Of a stretch of DNA of 64,000 nucleotides, positions 16,258 to 24,730 are shown in pieces. The translations under genes were made by a program, and so were the position numbers. The first letter of the stretch is position 1. Every line of letters begins with the position of its first letter. The notes below the pieces were generated by a model. That model was given only the letters and a program-made list of their open reading frames with translations, made no database searches and was not told where the DNA came from. This DNA comes from Scleromatobacter humisilvae (GTDB lineage: Bacteria; Pseudomonadota; Gammaproteobacteria; Burkholderiales; Burkholderiaceae_C): the NCBI RefSeq assembly GCF_023231945.1, contig NZ_JAJLJH010000001.1:1054001-1118000 (forward strand). Reading direction: 5' to 3'.

Positions 16258-17128
16258 CTAGACACCGGCCACGTCGACCGTTGCGCGACGCGCGGTCGCC
16301 GCGCCGCCGGCCGACGCGCCGATGATGCAGGCGATCGCGAGCCATTGCCACGCAGTCAGGCGTTCGCCCAGCACGACCGCACCGCACGCGGCACCGACGG
16401 CGGGCGTCGCGCTGACGAGGATGCCGAACACGTGGCGCGGCATGCGGCGCAGCGCGGCCATCTCCAGCGAGTACGGCACCGCGCTCGACAACAAGGCCAC
16501 GCCGAGGCCGGCCAGCAGCGTCGTCGGCACTCGCATCGCAGCGCCCGCGTGCGCGATGCCGATGGGCACCGCGAACAGCGCCGCCACCAGCATGCCCAGC
16601 GACACCGCCTGTCCGCTCGCGAGGCCGGACACGCGTTTGCCGAACACGATGTAGAGCGCCCACGACGCGGCCGCGCCGAACGCGAACAGCAGCCCGACCG
16701 GATCGAGCGGCTGGCTCGCCGTGAGCGGCAGCAGCAGCGCGAGCCCGGCGAGCGCGAGCACGACCCAGGCGACGTCGAGCGCGCGCCGCGAGGCGGCCAG
16801 GACCACCACCAGCGGGCCGGTGGTCTCGATCGCGGTGGCGATGCCGATGGGGATGCGGCCGAAGGCGTGGTAGATGCACAGGTTCATGCCGCCCAGCATC
16901 GCGCCGTAGACGACGACGTTGGCGACGTCGCGCCGCGCCACTGGCATGCGCCAGGGCCGCCAGAACGCGAGCAGCAGCAGCGCCGACAGCCCGACGCGCA
17001 GCGCCGTCATGCCTTCGACGCCGACCACCGGGAACAGGCTCTTGGCGACGGCGGCGCCGAGGTTCTGCGACACCAGCGAGGCCATCAACGCCGCCAGCGG
17101 CAACGCGCCGGCCGGCCGCGCCGCGGCG

Positions 17129-17136
<8 letters not shown>
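16258..17136 (-). CDS. EamA/RhtA-family DMT exporter
   Basis: A 292-residue inner-membrane transporter of the drug/metabolite superfamily with ten predicted helices in two EamA repeats (about 12-135 and 148-280). Conserved features include the IPIGIATAIETTGPLVV segment and the VFGILVSATPAVGAACG segment of RhtA-like threonine/homoserine exporters, so amino-acid or metabolite efflux is the best guess. The start is a TTG at 17136, overlapping the stop of the upstream dioxygenase by eight bases; this implies translational coupling. The LysE gene, dioxygenase and this gene are all on the minus strand and closely spaced, probably one transcript. Confidence 0.8.
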
Positions 17137-17935
<799 letters not shown>

Positions 17936-17938
17936 GGT

Positions 17939-18577
17939 TCAGGCCGCCTGCCGCCGCAGCGTCAGCAAGGCGGCGCCGAAGCCGACGAAGATCGCGCCGA
18001 CGCTGCGGTTGAGCCACAGCGAGAAGCGCGGACGCGCCAGCAGCGCCCGCGCGCGCGCCGCGAGCAGCGCGTAGGTCACCAGCGACGCGAACGATAGCGC
18101 GCAGAACAGCCCCGTCAGCACGAGGAACTGCGGCAGCAGCGGCGCGTGGGCATCGAGGAACTGCGGGAACAGCGCGGTGAAGAACAGGATGGGCTTGGGG
18201 TTGGTGCTGGCCGTCAGCAGCGCCTCGCCGAACAGCCGCGAGCGCCGCGGCGGTGCGGCGACCGCGGCGCCCTCGGGCGGCACCAGCGTCACGCCGCGGC
18301 CGGTCAGCTGGCGAAAGCCGACGTAGAACAGATAGCCCGCACCCAGCAGCTTGACGACGCCGAACAGCACCGCCGACGACTGCAGCAGCACGCCCAGCCC
18401 CAGCATCGCGGCCGCGGACAGGCCGAACAACCCGCACACGTTGCCCAGCGTCGACCAGATCGCCGTGCGCGGACCCCAGGCCATGCTGTTGCGCAGCGCG
18501 AGCAGCGTCGCGGGCCCCGGGCTGAGGATGGCCACGGCGGCGACGGCGGTGAAGGCGATCAGGGTGTGGATCTGCAT
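17939..18577 (-). CDS. LysE/RhtB-family amino-acid exporter
   Basis: A 212-residue inner-membrane protein with six hydrophobic segments. The first loop carries the family signature LSPGPATLLALRNSMAWG, and the middle has ASTNPKPILFFTALFPQF, which defines the LysE/RhtB translocator family. Members export basic amino acids, homoserine, threonine or related metabolites. ATG at 18577 is chosen; the frame goes on to 18607 but without homology. It is the first gene of a three-gene minus-strand group with the DODA-type dioxygenase and the EamA transporter, spacing three and minus eight bases. No linked regulator is visible. Confidence 0.85.
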   Translation of the reverse strand: MQIHTLIAFTAVAAVAILSPGPATLLALRNSMAWGPRTAIWSTLGNVCGLFGLSAAAMLGLGVLLQSSAVLFGVVKLLGAGYLFYVGFRQLTGRGVTLVPPEGAAVAAPPRRSRLFGEALLTASTNPKPILFFTALFPQFLDAHAPLLPQFLVLTGLFCALSFASLVTYALLAARARALLARPRFSLWLNRSVGAIFVGFGAALLTLRRQAA

Positions 18578-18687
18578 GGCGTCCCCATTGTCGCGGCCCG
18601 GGTTCAATCCGACGGCCGGGCAGGGACTTGTCGCGCGCCGGCGGCTTTCGCGGGCACCATGGCGCCTTCTCCCGACAAGGCCTCGCC

Positions 18688-19044
18688 ATGCGCATCCTGT
18701 TCGTCTCGACGTCGCTCGCCATCGCCCTCGCCAGCGCCCACGCGCAGGACGCCGCGGCCGGCGGCATGGCCTTCCAGCAGTGCGCCGAGTGCCACAGCCC
18801 GGGCACCGGCGACGGCGCGGGCCCGGGACTCAAGGGCGTGTTCGGCCGCCGCGCTGGCAGCAAGGACGGCTTCGAGTTCAGTGCGGCCCTCCGGAAATCC
18901 GCCATCCAGTGGGACGACAAGACGCTGGACGCCTTCCTCGCCAACCCGCAGAAGGCCGTGCCCGGCACGTCGATGGCATTCGGCGGCGACGAGGACGCCA
19001 AGGAACGCGCCGACCTCGTGGCCTACCTGAAGACGCTCAAATGA
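18688..19044 (+). CDS. Class I c-type cytochrome, periplasmic
   Basis: A 118-residue mono-haem cytochrome c. A signal peptide (1-19, ending SAHAQ) precedes the haem attachment site CAECH (Cys32, Cys35, His36); the distal ligand is Met96 in GTSMAFGG. The PGLKGVFGRRAG and DLVAYLKTLK motifs are those of the small cytochrome c2-like proteins of proteobacteria, electron carriers between periplasmic donors and terminal oxidases. The gene is divergent from lysE, and its 3' end overlaps eutC (convergent) by eight bases. AAGG lies about 8 bases before ATG at 18688, which is favoured over the longer frame from 18628. Confidence 0.85.
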   Translation: MRILFVSTSLAIALASAHAQDAAAGGMAFQQCAECHSPGTGDGAGPGLKGVFGRRAGSKDGFEFSAALRKSAIQWDDKTLDAFLANPQKAVPGTSMAFGGDEDAKERADLVAYLKTLK

Positions 19045-19861
19045 GCGGCGGCTCGGGCGTCGGGTAGCCGCCGACGGCCGGCATCTCGCTGTCGTCCTTC
19101 AACTCGATGCCGGTGAGGCGGCGCCGCTGCGATTCGCGTACCAGCCAGGCGATGCGCGCGGCGGCCTCGGCCAGCGGCAGGCCCTGCGGCCGGATGTTGC
19201 TGACGCAGTTGCGCTGGCTGTCGATGCACCCGACCTTCGGCGCCCAGGTCAGGTAGGCGCCGAGGCTGTCCGGCGAGCTCAGGCCCGGACGCTCGCCCAG
19301 CAGCACCAGCACCAGCGACGCGCCCAGCCGCTCGCCGATCTCGTCGCCGAGGGCCACGCGCGCCTGCGTCGCCACGACCAGCCGGCTCGCCTCGATTCCG
19401 ACACCGCGCAACGCGGCCACCAGCGCGGCGGCATGCGTCTGCGCGGCCACCGCGGACAGCCCGTCGCCGACGACGATGCACAGCCCGCCGCCGGCGTCGC
19501 CCGCGAGCGCGTCGCGGCTCGCGGGCGCGAGCTGCCGGCCGAGATCGGGGCGCGTGAGGTACTCGACGCGCGAGCCCGCGCGGCTCGCGACGACCGCCGC
19601 GTCCAGGCCCTGTGCGCGCAGGTCGGCGATCAACGTGGGCACGTCCAGCGGCAGTTGCACCGCGTCGCGCGCGAGCGCGTGCGCGGCGGCGAAGCGCAGC
19701 ACCTCGGCGGTCGGCAGGCTGGTGCCCGAACGTCCGAGCGAGATACGGGCCGGGGTATGACGGCGCAGCGCCGTCCATGGATCGCCCGGCGGCGTCGGCG
19801 CGGGCTCCGGCTCCTCGCCGTTGTCCCAGTGCATGGGATGGTCGGGCAGCGTGCGCGTCAT
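19037..19861 (-). CDS. eutC: Ethanolamine ammonia-lyase small subunit
   Basis: A 274-residue EutC. With EutB it forms the adenosylcobalamin-dependent enzyme that splits ethanolamine into acetaldehyde and ammonia. Recognisable blocks are ISLGRSGTSLPTAEVLRFA, QARVALGDEIGERL, LLGERPGLSSPDSLGAYLTW and DSQRNCVSNIRPQGLP, all conserved in the family. The start overlaps the eutB stop as ATGA (19858-19861). Neither EutA (the reactivase), an ethanolamine permease nor microcompartment shell genes are in this window, so acetaldehyde would be handled by dehydrogenases encoded elsewhere. The gene closes a four-gene minus-strand operon. Confidence 0.93.
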   Translation of the reverse strand: MTRTLPDHPMHWDNGEEPEPAPTPPGDPWTALRRHTPARISLGRSGTSLPTAEVLRFAAAHALARDAVQLPLDVPTLIADLRAQGLDAAVVASRAGSRVEYLTRPDLGRQLAPASRDALAGDAGGGLCIVVGDGLSAVAAQTHAAALVAALRGVGIEASRLVVATQARVALGDEIGERLGASLVLVLLGERPGLSSPDSLGAYLTWAPKVGCIDSQRNCVSNIRPQGLPLAEAAARIAWLVRESQRRRLTGIELKDDSEMPAVGGYPTPEPPLI

Positions 19862-21249
19862 GCCGGCAACCTCCGCGACATCGCCTGTGCCAGCGCCGGC
19901 ATCGCCGCGACCGGGCGCAGCGCCCCGTGTTCGTCGGTGATGCCGCGGGCGTGCAGCCAGGCCTCGAACTCGGGCGCGCGCCGGCGGCCCAGCAGCTTGC
20001 GCGCGAACAACGCGTCGTGGAAGGACGTGCTCTGGTAGTTCAGCATCACGTCGTCGGCGCCCGGCACGCCCATCATGAAGTTGAGGCCGGCGGCCGCGAG
20101 CAGCACCAGCAGCGTGTCCATGTCGTCGGAGTCGGCCTCGGCGTGGTTGGTGTAGCAGATGTCGCAGCCCATGGGCAGGCCCAGCAGCTTGCCGCAGAAG
20201 TGATCCTCGAGGCCGGCGCGGATGATCTGCTTGCCGTCGTAGAGGTACTCCGGCCCGATGAAGCCGACCACCGTGTTGACCAGCAGCGGCCGGTAGCGCC
20301 GCGCGACGGCGTAGGCACGCGCCTCCAGCGTCTGCTGGTCGACGCCGTGATGCGCGTCGGCCGACAGCGCGCTGCCCTGCCCCGTCTCGAAGTACATGAC
20401 GTTGTCGCCCAGCGGCCCGCGGTTCGACGCGAGCGCCATGGCGTGCGCCTCGTCCAGCAGCGCCAGCGACACGCCGAAGCCGCGGTTGGCCGCCTCGGTG
20501 CCGGCGATCGACTGGAACACGAGGTCGACCGGCGCGCCCTGCGCCATCGCGCGCATCGTGTTGGTGACGTGGGTCAGCACGCAGGCCTGCGTCGGGATCT
20601 GCTGGCCGGCGATCAGGTCGTCGAGCTGGCGCAGCAGGCGGATCAGCTGCGGCACGCTGTCGGCCGCCGGGTTGACGCCGATGACCGCGTCGCCGGCGCC
20701 GTACATCAGCCCGTCGACGATGCTCGCGAGGATGCCGGCGGCGCTGTCGGTGGGATGGTTGGGCTGCAGCCGCACGGCCAGCGAGCCGGGCAAGCCCAGC
20801 GTGTTGCGGAAGCGCGTGACGACGCGGCAGCGGCTCGCGGCGAGGATCAGGTCCTGGTTGCGCATGATCTTGCTGACGGCTGCGGCCATCTCGGGCGTCA
20901 GGCCGGGCGCGAGCGCGGCGAGCGTCGCGGGCGTCGCCGCGTCGGACAGCAGCCAGTCGCGCAGCCCGCCGACCGTGAGGTGGGCCACCGGCGCGAACGC
21001 GGCGGGGTCGTGCGTGTCGACGATCAGCCGCGTGAGCTCGTCGGCCTCGTAGGGCACCACGGCCTCGGACAGGAACGTCGCCAGCGGCAGGTCGGCCAAC
21101 GCCGCCTGCGCCGCGACGCGCTCCTGCGCCGTCTCCGCGGCGACGCCGGCGAGCCGGTCGCCGGAGCGCAGCGGGCTCGCCTTGCCCATCAGCTCGCGCA
21201 GATCGGCGAAGCCGTAGACCCGTTGACCGACCGTGGCGCGATAGCTCAT
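19858..21249 (-). CDS. eutB: Ethanolamine ammonia-lyase large subunit
   Basis: A 463-residue EutB, the catalytic TIM-barrel subunit that binds ethanolamine and, with EutC, adenosylcobalamin. Typical sequences include YGFADLRELMGKASPLRSGD near the N-terminus, RFRNTLGLPGSLAVRLQPNH, ADAHHGVDQQTLEARAYAVA, and the substrate/cofactor region DHFCGKLLGLPMGCDICYTN. Length matches the family (about 450-460). ATG at 21249 is 28 bases after the stop of a PNPOx-like gene, and the downstream junction is ATGA with eutC. No cobalamin riboswitch fits in the short upstream spacer, so any control acts further upstream, at the AhpD-like gene promoter. Confidence 0.95.
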   Translation of the reverse strand: MSYRATVGQRVYGFADLRELMGKASPLRSGDRLAGVAAETAQERVAAQAALADLPLATFLSEAVVPYEADELTRLIVDTHDPAAFAPVAHLTVGGLRDWLLSDAATPATLAALAPGLTPEMAAAVSKIMRNQDLILAASRCRVVTRFRNTLGLPGSLAVRLQPNHPTDSAAGILASIVDGLMYGAGDAVIGVNPAADSVPQLIRLLRQLDDLIAGQQIPTQACVLTHVTNTMRAMAQGAPVDLVFQSIAGTEAANRGFGVSLALLDEAHAMALASNRGPLGDNVMYFETGQGSALSADAHHGVDQQTLEARAYAVARRYRPLLVNTVVGFIGPEYLYDGKQIIRAGLEDHFCGKLLGLPMGCDICYTNHAEADSDDMDTLLVLLAAAGLNFMMGVPGADDVMLNYQSTSFHDALFARKLLGRRRAPEFEAWLHARGITDEHGALRPVAAMPALAQAMSRRLPA

Positions 21250-21277
21250 CCGCCGACGATACCCGGATCGCGGACGT

Positions 21278-21889
21278 TCAGGCGGAGTTCCTGAGCGCCG
21301 CCAGCTCCTTCTCCAACGCCGCGATGCGCGCGTCGCGCTCGACGATCGCCGGCACCACCTCGTCGACCGGCACCAGCTGCGGGATGTGCTGCGGGCAGTT
21401 CGCGTCCCAGGCCTTCACCGTGAAGACGATCGCCTGCTCGGCCCGCGCCTTGTAGCCGGCCGGCATCAGGCGCTCGACCAGCGCCGGGTCGGTCTCGACG
21501 CGCGCCTCGCCCCAGATCTTCAGCCGCTGCCGATGCGCGTAGTCCATCAGGAACAGCTGCGCCTTCGGGTTGTCGGCCAGGTTGCCGGTCGAGACGAACT
21601 GCCGGTTGCCGGTGAAGTCGGCGAAGGCGATCGTGTGTTCGTCCAGCACGTGCAGGAAGCCGGGCGGGCCGCCGCGGTGCTGGATGTAGGGTTGGCCGTC
21701 CAGGTTGGCCGTCGCCATGAACAGCGTCGTCTGCGCCTCGATGAAGCCGCGCATGCCGTCGTCGATGCCCGTCCGGAAGCCACGCCCCTGCTCCATGCGC
21801 GCGTACGCGTGACGCGAGCCGCGCGCCTGCTGCAGCGCCTTGACGCTGGGCGTGAAGACGATGTCGCTGGGATAGGCAGAGGCGGGCAT
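21278..21889 (-). CDS. Pyridoxamine 5'-phosphate oxidase-like FMN-binding protein
   Basis: A 203-residue split-barrel flavoprotein of the PNPOx-like superfamily. The segment TLFMATANLDGQPYIQHRGG followed by PPGFLHVLDEHTIAFADFTG and then NLADNPKAQLFLMDY is the FMN-binding core; the C-terminus is a short coiled coil (VERDARIAALEKELAALRN). This group is not the true vitamin B6 enzyme; functions range from flavin reductase to unknown. The start at 21889 has AGGAG seven bases upstream. It lies 11 bases after the AhpD-like gene and 28 before eutB, so it is part of the same operon. Confidence 0.8.
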   Translation of the reverse strand: MPASAYPSDIVFTPSVKALQQARGSRHAYARMEQGRGFRTGIDDGMRGFIEAQTTLFMATANLDGQPYIQHRGGPPGFLHVLDEHTIAFADFTGNRQFVSTGNLADNPKAQLFLMDYAHRQRLKIWGEARVETDPALVERLMPAGYKARAEQAIVFTVKAWDANCPQHIPQLVPVDEVVPAIVERDARIAALEKELAALRNSA

Positions 21890-21900
21890 GACAGGCTCCT

Positions 21901-22452
21901 TCAGGCGGTTTCGAGGGGCGCGACGACGGGGAAGTCGATGTCGGTCGCGGCGACCTCGTTGAGATAGTTCGTCCACGTGTTGAGCGCGACGTGCTGCACG
22001 ATCTCGACGACCTGCGCATCGCTGTAGCCCGCCGCGCGCACGGCCTGCAGCGCGGCCTCGCCGACGTGGCCGCGGGCACGGGCGACCAGCACCGCGAAGC
22101 GGACGGCGGCGTCGGCCTTGGCGTCGTTGGACGTGCCGGCGCGGTTGGCCGCGATCTCGGCGTCGTCCAGCTTCGCGAGGTTCTTGCCGAGATAGGCGTG
22201 CGCGGCCAGGCAGTAGCTGCAGCCGTTGACCTCGGCCACCGCCAGCGCGATGCGCTCGCGCGTGGCGGCGGGCAGCGCGCCCTTGGCGAGCGCGCCCATC
22301 ATGCCGAGATAGCCCTCCAGCGCCGCCGGGCTGGTCGCGGCGAGGCGGAACAGGTTGGGCACCGAGCCGAGCTGCTTGTTGACCGCCTCGAGCAGCGGTT
22401 GCGAGGCGGCCGGGGCGGTGGCGATCGAGGGCGGGGTGGGAATGCGGGACAT
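21901..22452 (-). CDS. AhpD/carboxymuconolactone decarboxylase-like peroxidase
   Basis: A 183-residue AhpD-like protein. The redox motif E-x3-C-x2-C-x3-H is complete (Glu74, Cys78, Cys81, His85 in VNGCSYCLAAHA), so it is likely an alkylhydroperoxidase-type reductase. It is the first gene of the operon that continues to the PNPOx-like protein and EutBC. The start at 22452 has AAGGAG upstream, and this ribosome-binding site lies inside an inverted repeat (see 22454-22478) that could mask it. The divergent LysR gene at 22549 is the obvious candidate regulator. Confidence 0.85.
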   Translation of the reverse strand: MSRIPTPPSIATAPAASQPLLEAVNKQLGSVPNLFRLAATSPAALEGYLGMMGALAKGALPAATRERIALAVAEVNGCSYCLAAHAYLGKNLAKLDDAEIAANRAGTSNDAKADAAVRFAVLVARARGHVGEAALQAVRAAGYSDAQVVEIVQHVALNTWTNYLNEVAATDIDFPVVAPLETA

Positions 22453-22453
22453 G

Positions 22454-22478
22454 AGTTCTCCTTGACGGTGGGAGAACT
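22454..22478. promoter_or_regulatory. Inverted repeat over the ribosome-binding site of the AhpD-like gene
   Basis: AGTTCTCC (22454-22461) and GGAGAACT (22471-22478) are perfect 8-base complements around a 9-base loop. Read on the minus strand, the second arm holds the AAGGAG-type site just before the start codon at 22452. It can be a DNA operator or an mRNA hairpin limiting translation. Confidence 0.45.
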
Positions 22479-22516
22479 ATGGATCCTTCCAATCGATTCC
22501 ACCAGACGCTAAGATC

Positions 22517-22546
22517 TGGAATCACTCTTCCATATTTCGGGAATAT
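22517..22546. promoter_or_regulatory. LysR-type operator candidates
   Basis: Two short inverted repeats lie directly before the LysR start codon: TGGAA-N6-TTCCA (22517-22532) and ATATT-N5-AATAT (22532-22546). LysR regulators bind T-N11-A palindromes in the shared promoter of the divergent genes, and this 96-bp gap is the natural place for that. Confidence 0.45.
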
Positions 22547-22548
22547 TC

Positions 22549-23448
22549 ATGGACCGGCTCGACGCCATGACCGTCTTCCTCGCCGTGGTCGACGAGGGCA
22601 GCCTGTCGGCCGCCGGGCGCCGGCTGGCGATGCCGCTGGCCACGGTCAGCCGCAAGCTGGCCGAGCTCGAGGCGCATCTCGGCGCGCGGCTGCTGAACCG
22701 CACGACGCGCCGGCTGGAGCTCACCGACCCGGGCCGCGACTACGAGCAGGCCTGCCGCCGCATCCTCGACGAGGTCGCCGGCGCCGAGGCCGCGGTGGCC
22801 GGCGAGTACGACGCGCCGCGCGGCGAGCTGGCGATCACCGCGCCCATCGTGTTCGGCCGGCTGCACGTGCTGCCGGTCGTCAACGAGTTCCTGCGCGCCA
22901 ACGCCGAGGTCGACGTGCGCCTCGCGCTCGGCGACCGCATCGCCCACCTGCTGGACGAGCACGTCGACGTCGCCGTGCGCATCGGCATGCTGCCCGACAG
23001 CCGCCTCAACGCGGTCGGGCTCGGCACGCTGCGCTCGGTCATCTGCGCCAGCCCGGACTACCTCAAGGCGCACGGCACGCCGCGCACGCCGACCGACCTG
23101 GCGCGGCACCGCTGCATCACCTTCGACGCGACCTACCCGACGCCGTGGCGCCTTGCCGGCGACACGAGCTTCGTGCCGGCGCGTCCGCGGCTGGTCGTCA
23201 ACACGGCCGAGGCGGCGATCGACGCGACCATCGCCGGGCTCGGCGTGACGCGCGTGCTGTCCTACCAGGCCGACGCCGCGCTGCGCGGCAAGCAGCTGCG
23301 CCTGCTGCTGCGCAAGTTCGAGCCGGCGCCGGTGCCGGTCAACCTCGTCTACGACGGCCAGCAGCGCGTGACGTCCAAGCTGCGCGCGTTCCTCGACTTC
23401 GCCGCCCCGCGCCTGCGTCAACGACTCGCCGCGCTGCGCGCAGAATGA
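22549..23448 (+). CDS. LysR-family transcriptional regulator
   Basis: A 299-residue LysR regulator. The winged helix-turn-helix is at about 5-60 (GSLSAAGRRLAMPLATVSRK is the HTH proper), followed by a linker helix and a periplasmic-binding-like effector domain (about 90-290) with the typical CITFDATYPTPW segment. Residue pattern RLDAMTVFLAVVDEGSLSAAG is the family N-terminus. It is divergent from the AhpD-like/PNPOx/eutBC operon and most likely controls it and itself through the palindromes between them. The ligand is unknown. The glycerate kinase gene follows four bases after its stop on the same strand and may be co-transcribed. Confidence 0.9.
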   Translation: MDRLDAMTVFLAVVDEGSLSAAGRRLAMPLATVSRKLAELEAHLGARLLNRTTRRLELTDPGRDYEQACRRILDEVAGAEAAVAGEYDAPRGELAITAPIVFGRLHVLPVVNEFLRANAEVDVRLALGDRIAHLLDEHVDVAVRIGMLPDSRLNAVGLGTLRSVICASPDYLKAHGTPRTPTDLARHRCITFDATYPTPWRLAGDTSFVPARPRLVVNTAEAAIDATIAGLGVTRVLSYQADAALRGKQLRLLLRKFEPAPVPVNLVYDGQQRVTSKLRAFLDFAAPRLRQRLAALRAE

Positions 23449-23452
23449 CGCC

Positions 23453-24727
23453 ATGACCGCTTCACCCGACCCGCGCAGGCTGCTGCGCCAGATGTTCGAC
23501 GCCGCCATCGCCTCCGCGCAGCCCGCGCTGTGCCTGCCGCCGCACCTGCCCGCCCCGCCGAAGGGACGCACCATCGTCATCGGCGCCGGCAAGGCCTCGG
23601 CCGCGATGGCGCGCGCGCTGGAGGACCACTGGCCGGGGCCGCTGGAGGGGCTGGTCGTCACGCGCTACGGCTACGAGGTGCCGTGCGCGCGCATCGAGAT
23701 CGTGCAGGCCGCGCACCCGGTGCCCGACGAGGCCGGCGTCGAGGCCTCGCGCCGCATCGCCGCGATGGTCACCGGGCTGACCGAGGACGACCTCGTCATC
23801 GCGCTGATCTCGGGCGGCGGCTCGTCGCTGCTGGCCGCGCCCGCGCCGGGCCTGACGCTGGCCGACAAGCGCGCCGTCAACGCGGCGCTGCTCGCCAGCG
23901 GCGCCTCGATCGGCGAGATGAACTGCGTGCGGCGCCACCTGTCCGCGCTGAAGGGCGGCCGGCTCGGCGCGCTGTGCCATCCGGCGCGCGTCGTGACGCT
24001 GCTGATCTCGGACGTGCCCGGCGACGATCCGCGCGACATCGCGTCGGGCCCGACCGTCGCCGACCCGACCACCTGCGCCGACGCACTGGCCATCGTCGAT
24101 CGCTACCGGATGGACGTGCCCGACGCCGTGCGCAGGCTGCTCGAATCGGGCGGCTGCGAGTCGGTCAAGCCCGGCGACCCGCGGCTCGCGCGCGGCGAGG
24201 TCCGCATGATCACCGCGCCGCAGATCGCGCTCGAGGCGGCCGCGCAGGTCGCGCGCGACGCGGGCATCGCGGCGCACATCCTCGGCGACAGCCTCGAGGG
24301 CGAGGCGCGCGACCTCGGCAAGGCGATGGCCGGGATCGCGCGCCAGGTCGCGCTGCGCGGCCAGCCGTTCGAGGCGCCGTGCGTGCTGCTGTCCGGCGGC
24401 GAGACGACGGTCACCCTGCGCGGGGACGGCCGCGGCGGGCGCAACGTCGAGTTCCTGCTGTCGCTGGCCGTGGCGCTCGACGGCCTGGCCGGCGTGCACG
24501 CGATCGCGGGCGACACCGACGGCGTCGACGGCGCCGAGGAGATCGCGGGCGCGCACGTCGCGCCCGACACGCTCGCGCGCGCCTGGGCGCGGGGCGTGAA
24601 CCCGCGTGCGAGCCTGGACGCCAACGACGCGCACACGTTCTTCAGCGGGCTCGGCGACTCGGTCGTCACCGGACCGACGCTGACCAACGTCAACGACTTC
24701 CGCGCGATCCTGGTCGAGAAGCGCTGA
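23453..24727 (+). CDS. Glycerate 2-kinase (TtuD/GckA, MOFRL family)
   Basis: A 424-residue DUF4147/MOFRL protein. It was historically called hydroxypyruvate reductase (TtuD); characterised members phosphorylate D-glycerate to 2-phosphoglycerate with ATP. Visible motifs are VIGAGKASAAMARALE (about 42-57), LISGGGSSLLAAPAPG (about 118-133), LISDVPGDDPRDIASGPT (about 184-201), and in the C-terminal MOFRL domain CVLLSGGETTVTLRGDGRGG and NVEFLLSLA. Length is normal. It begins four bases after the LysR stop and converges on a sulfotransferase gene three bases beyond its stop. It probably feeds glycerate from glyoxylate, tartrate or serine breakdown into glycolysis. Confidence 0.88.
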   Translation: MTASPDPRRLLRQMFDAAIASAQPALCLPPHLPAPPKGRTIVIGAGKASAAMARALEDHWPGPLEGLVVTRYGYEVPCARIEIVQAAHPVPDEAGVEASRRIAAMVTGLTEDDLVIALISGGGSSLLAAPAPGLTLADKRAVNAALLASGASIGEMNCVRRHLSALKGGRLGALCHPARVVTLLISDVPGDDPRDIASGPTVADPTTCADALAIVDRYRMDVPDAVRRLLESGGCESVKPGDPRLARGEVRMITAPQIALEAAAQVARDAGIAAHILGDSLEGEARDLGKAMAGIARQVALRGQPFEAPCVLLSGGETTVTLRGDGRGGRNVEFLLSLAVALDGLAGVHAIAGDTDGVDGAEEIAGAHVAPDTLARAWARGVNPRASLDANDAHTFFSGLGDSVVTGPTLTNVNDFRAILVEKR

Positions 24728-24730
24728 GCC

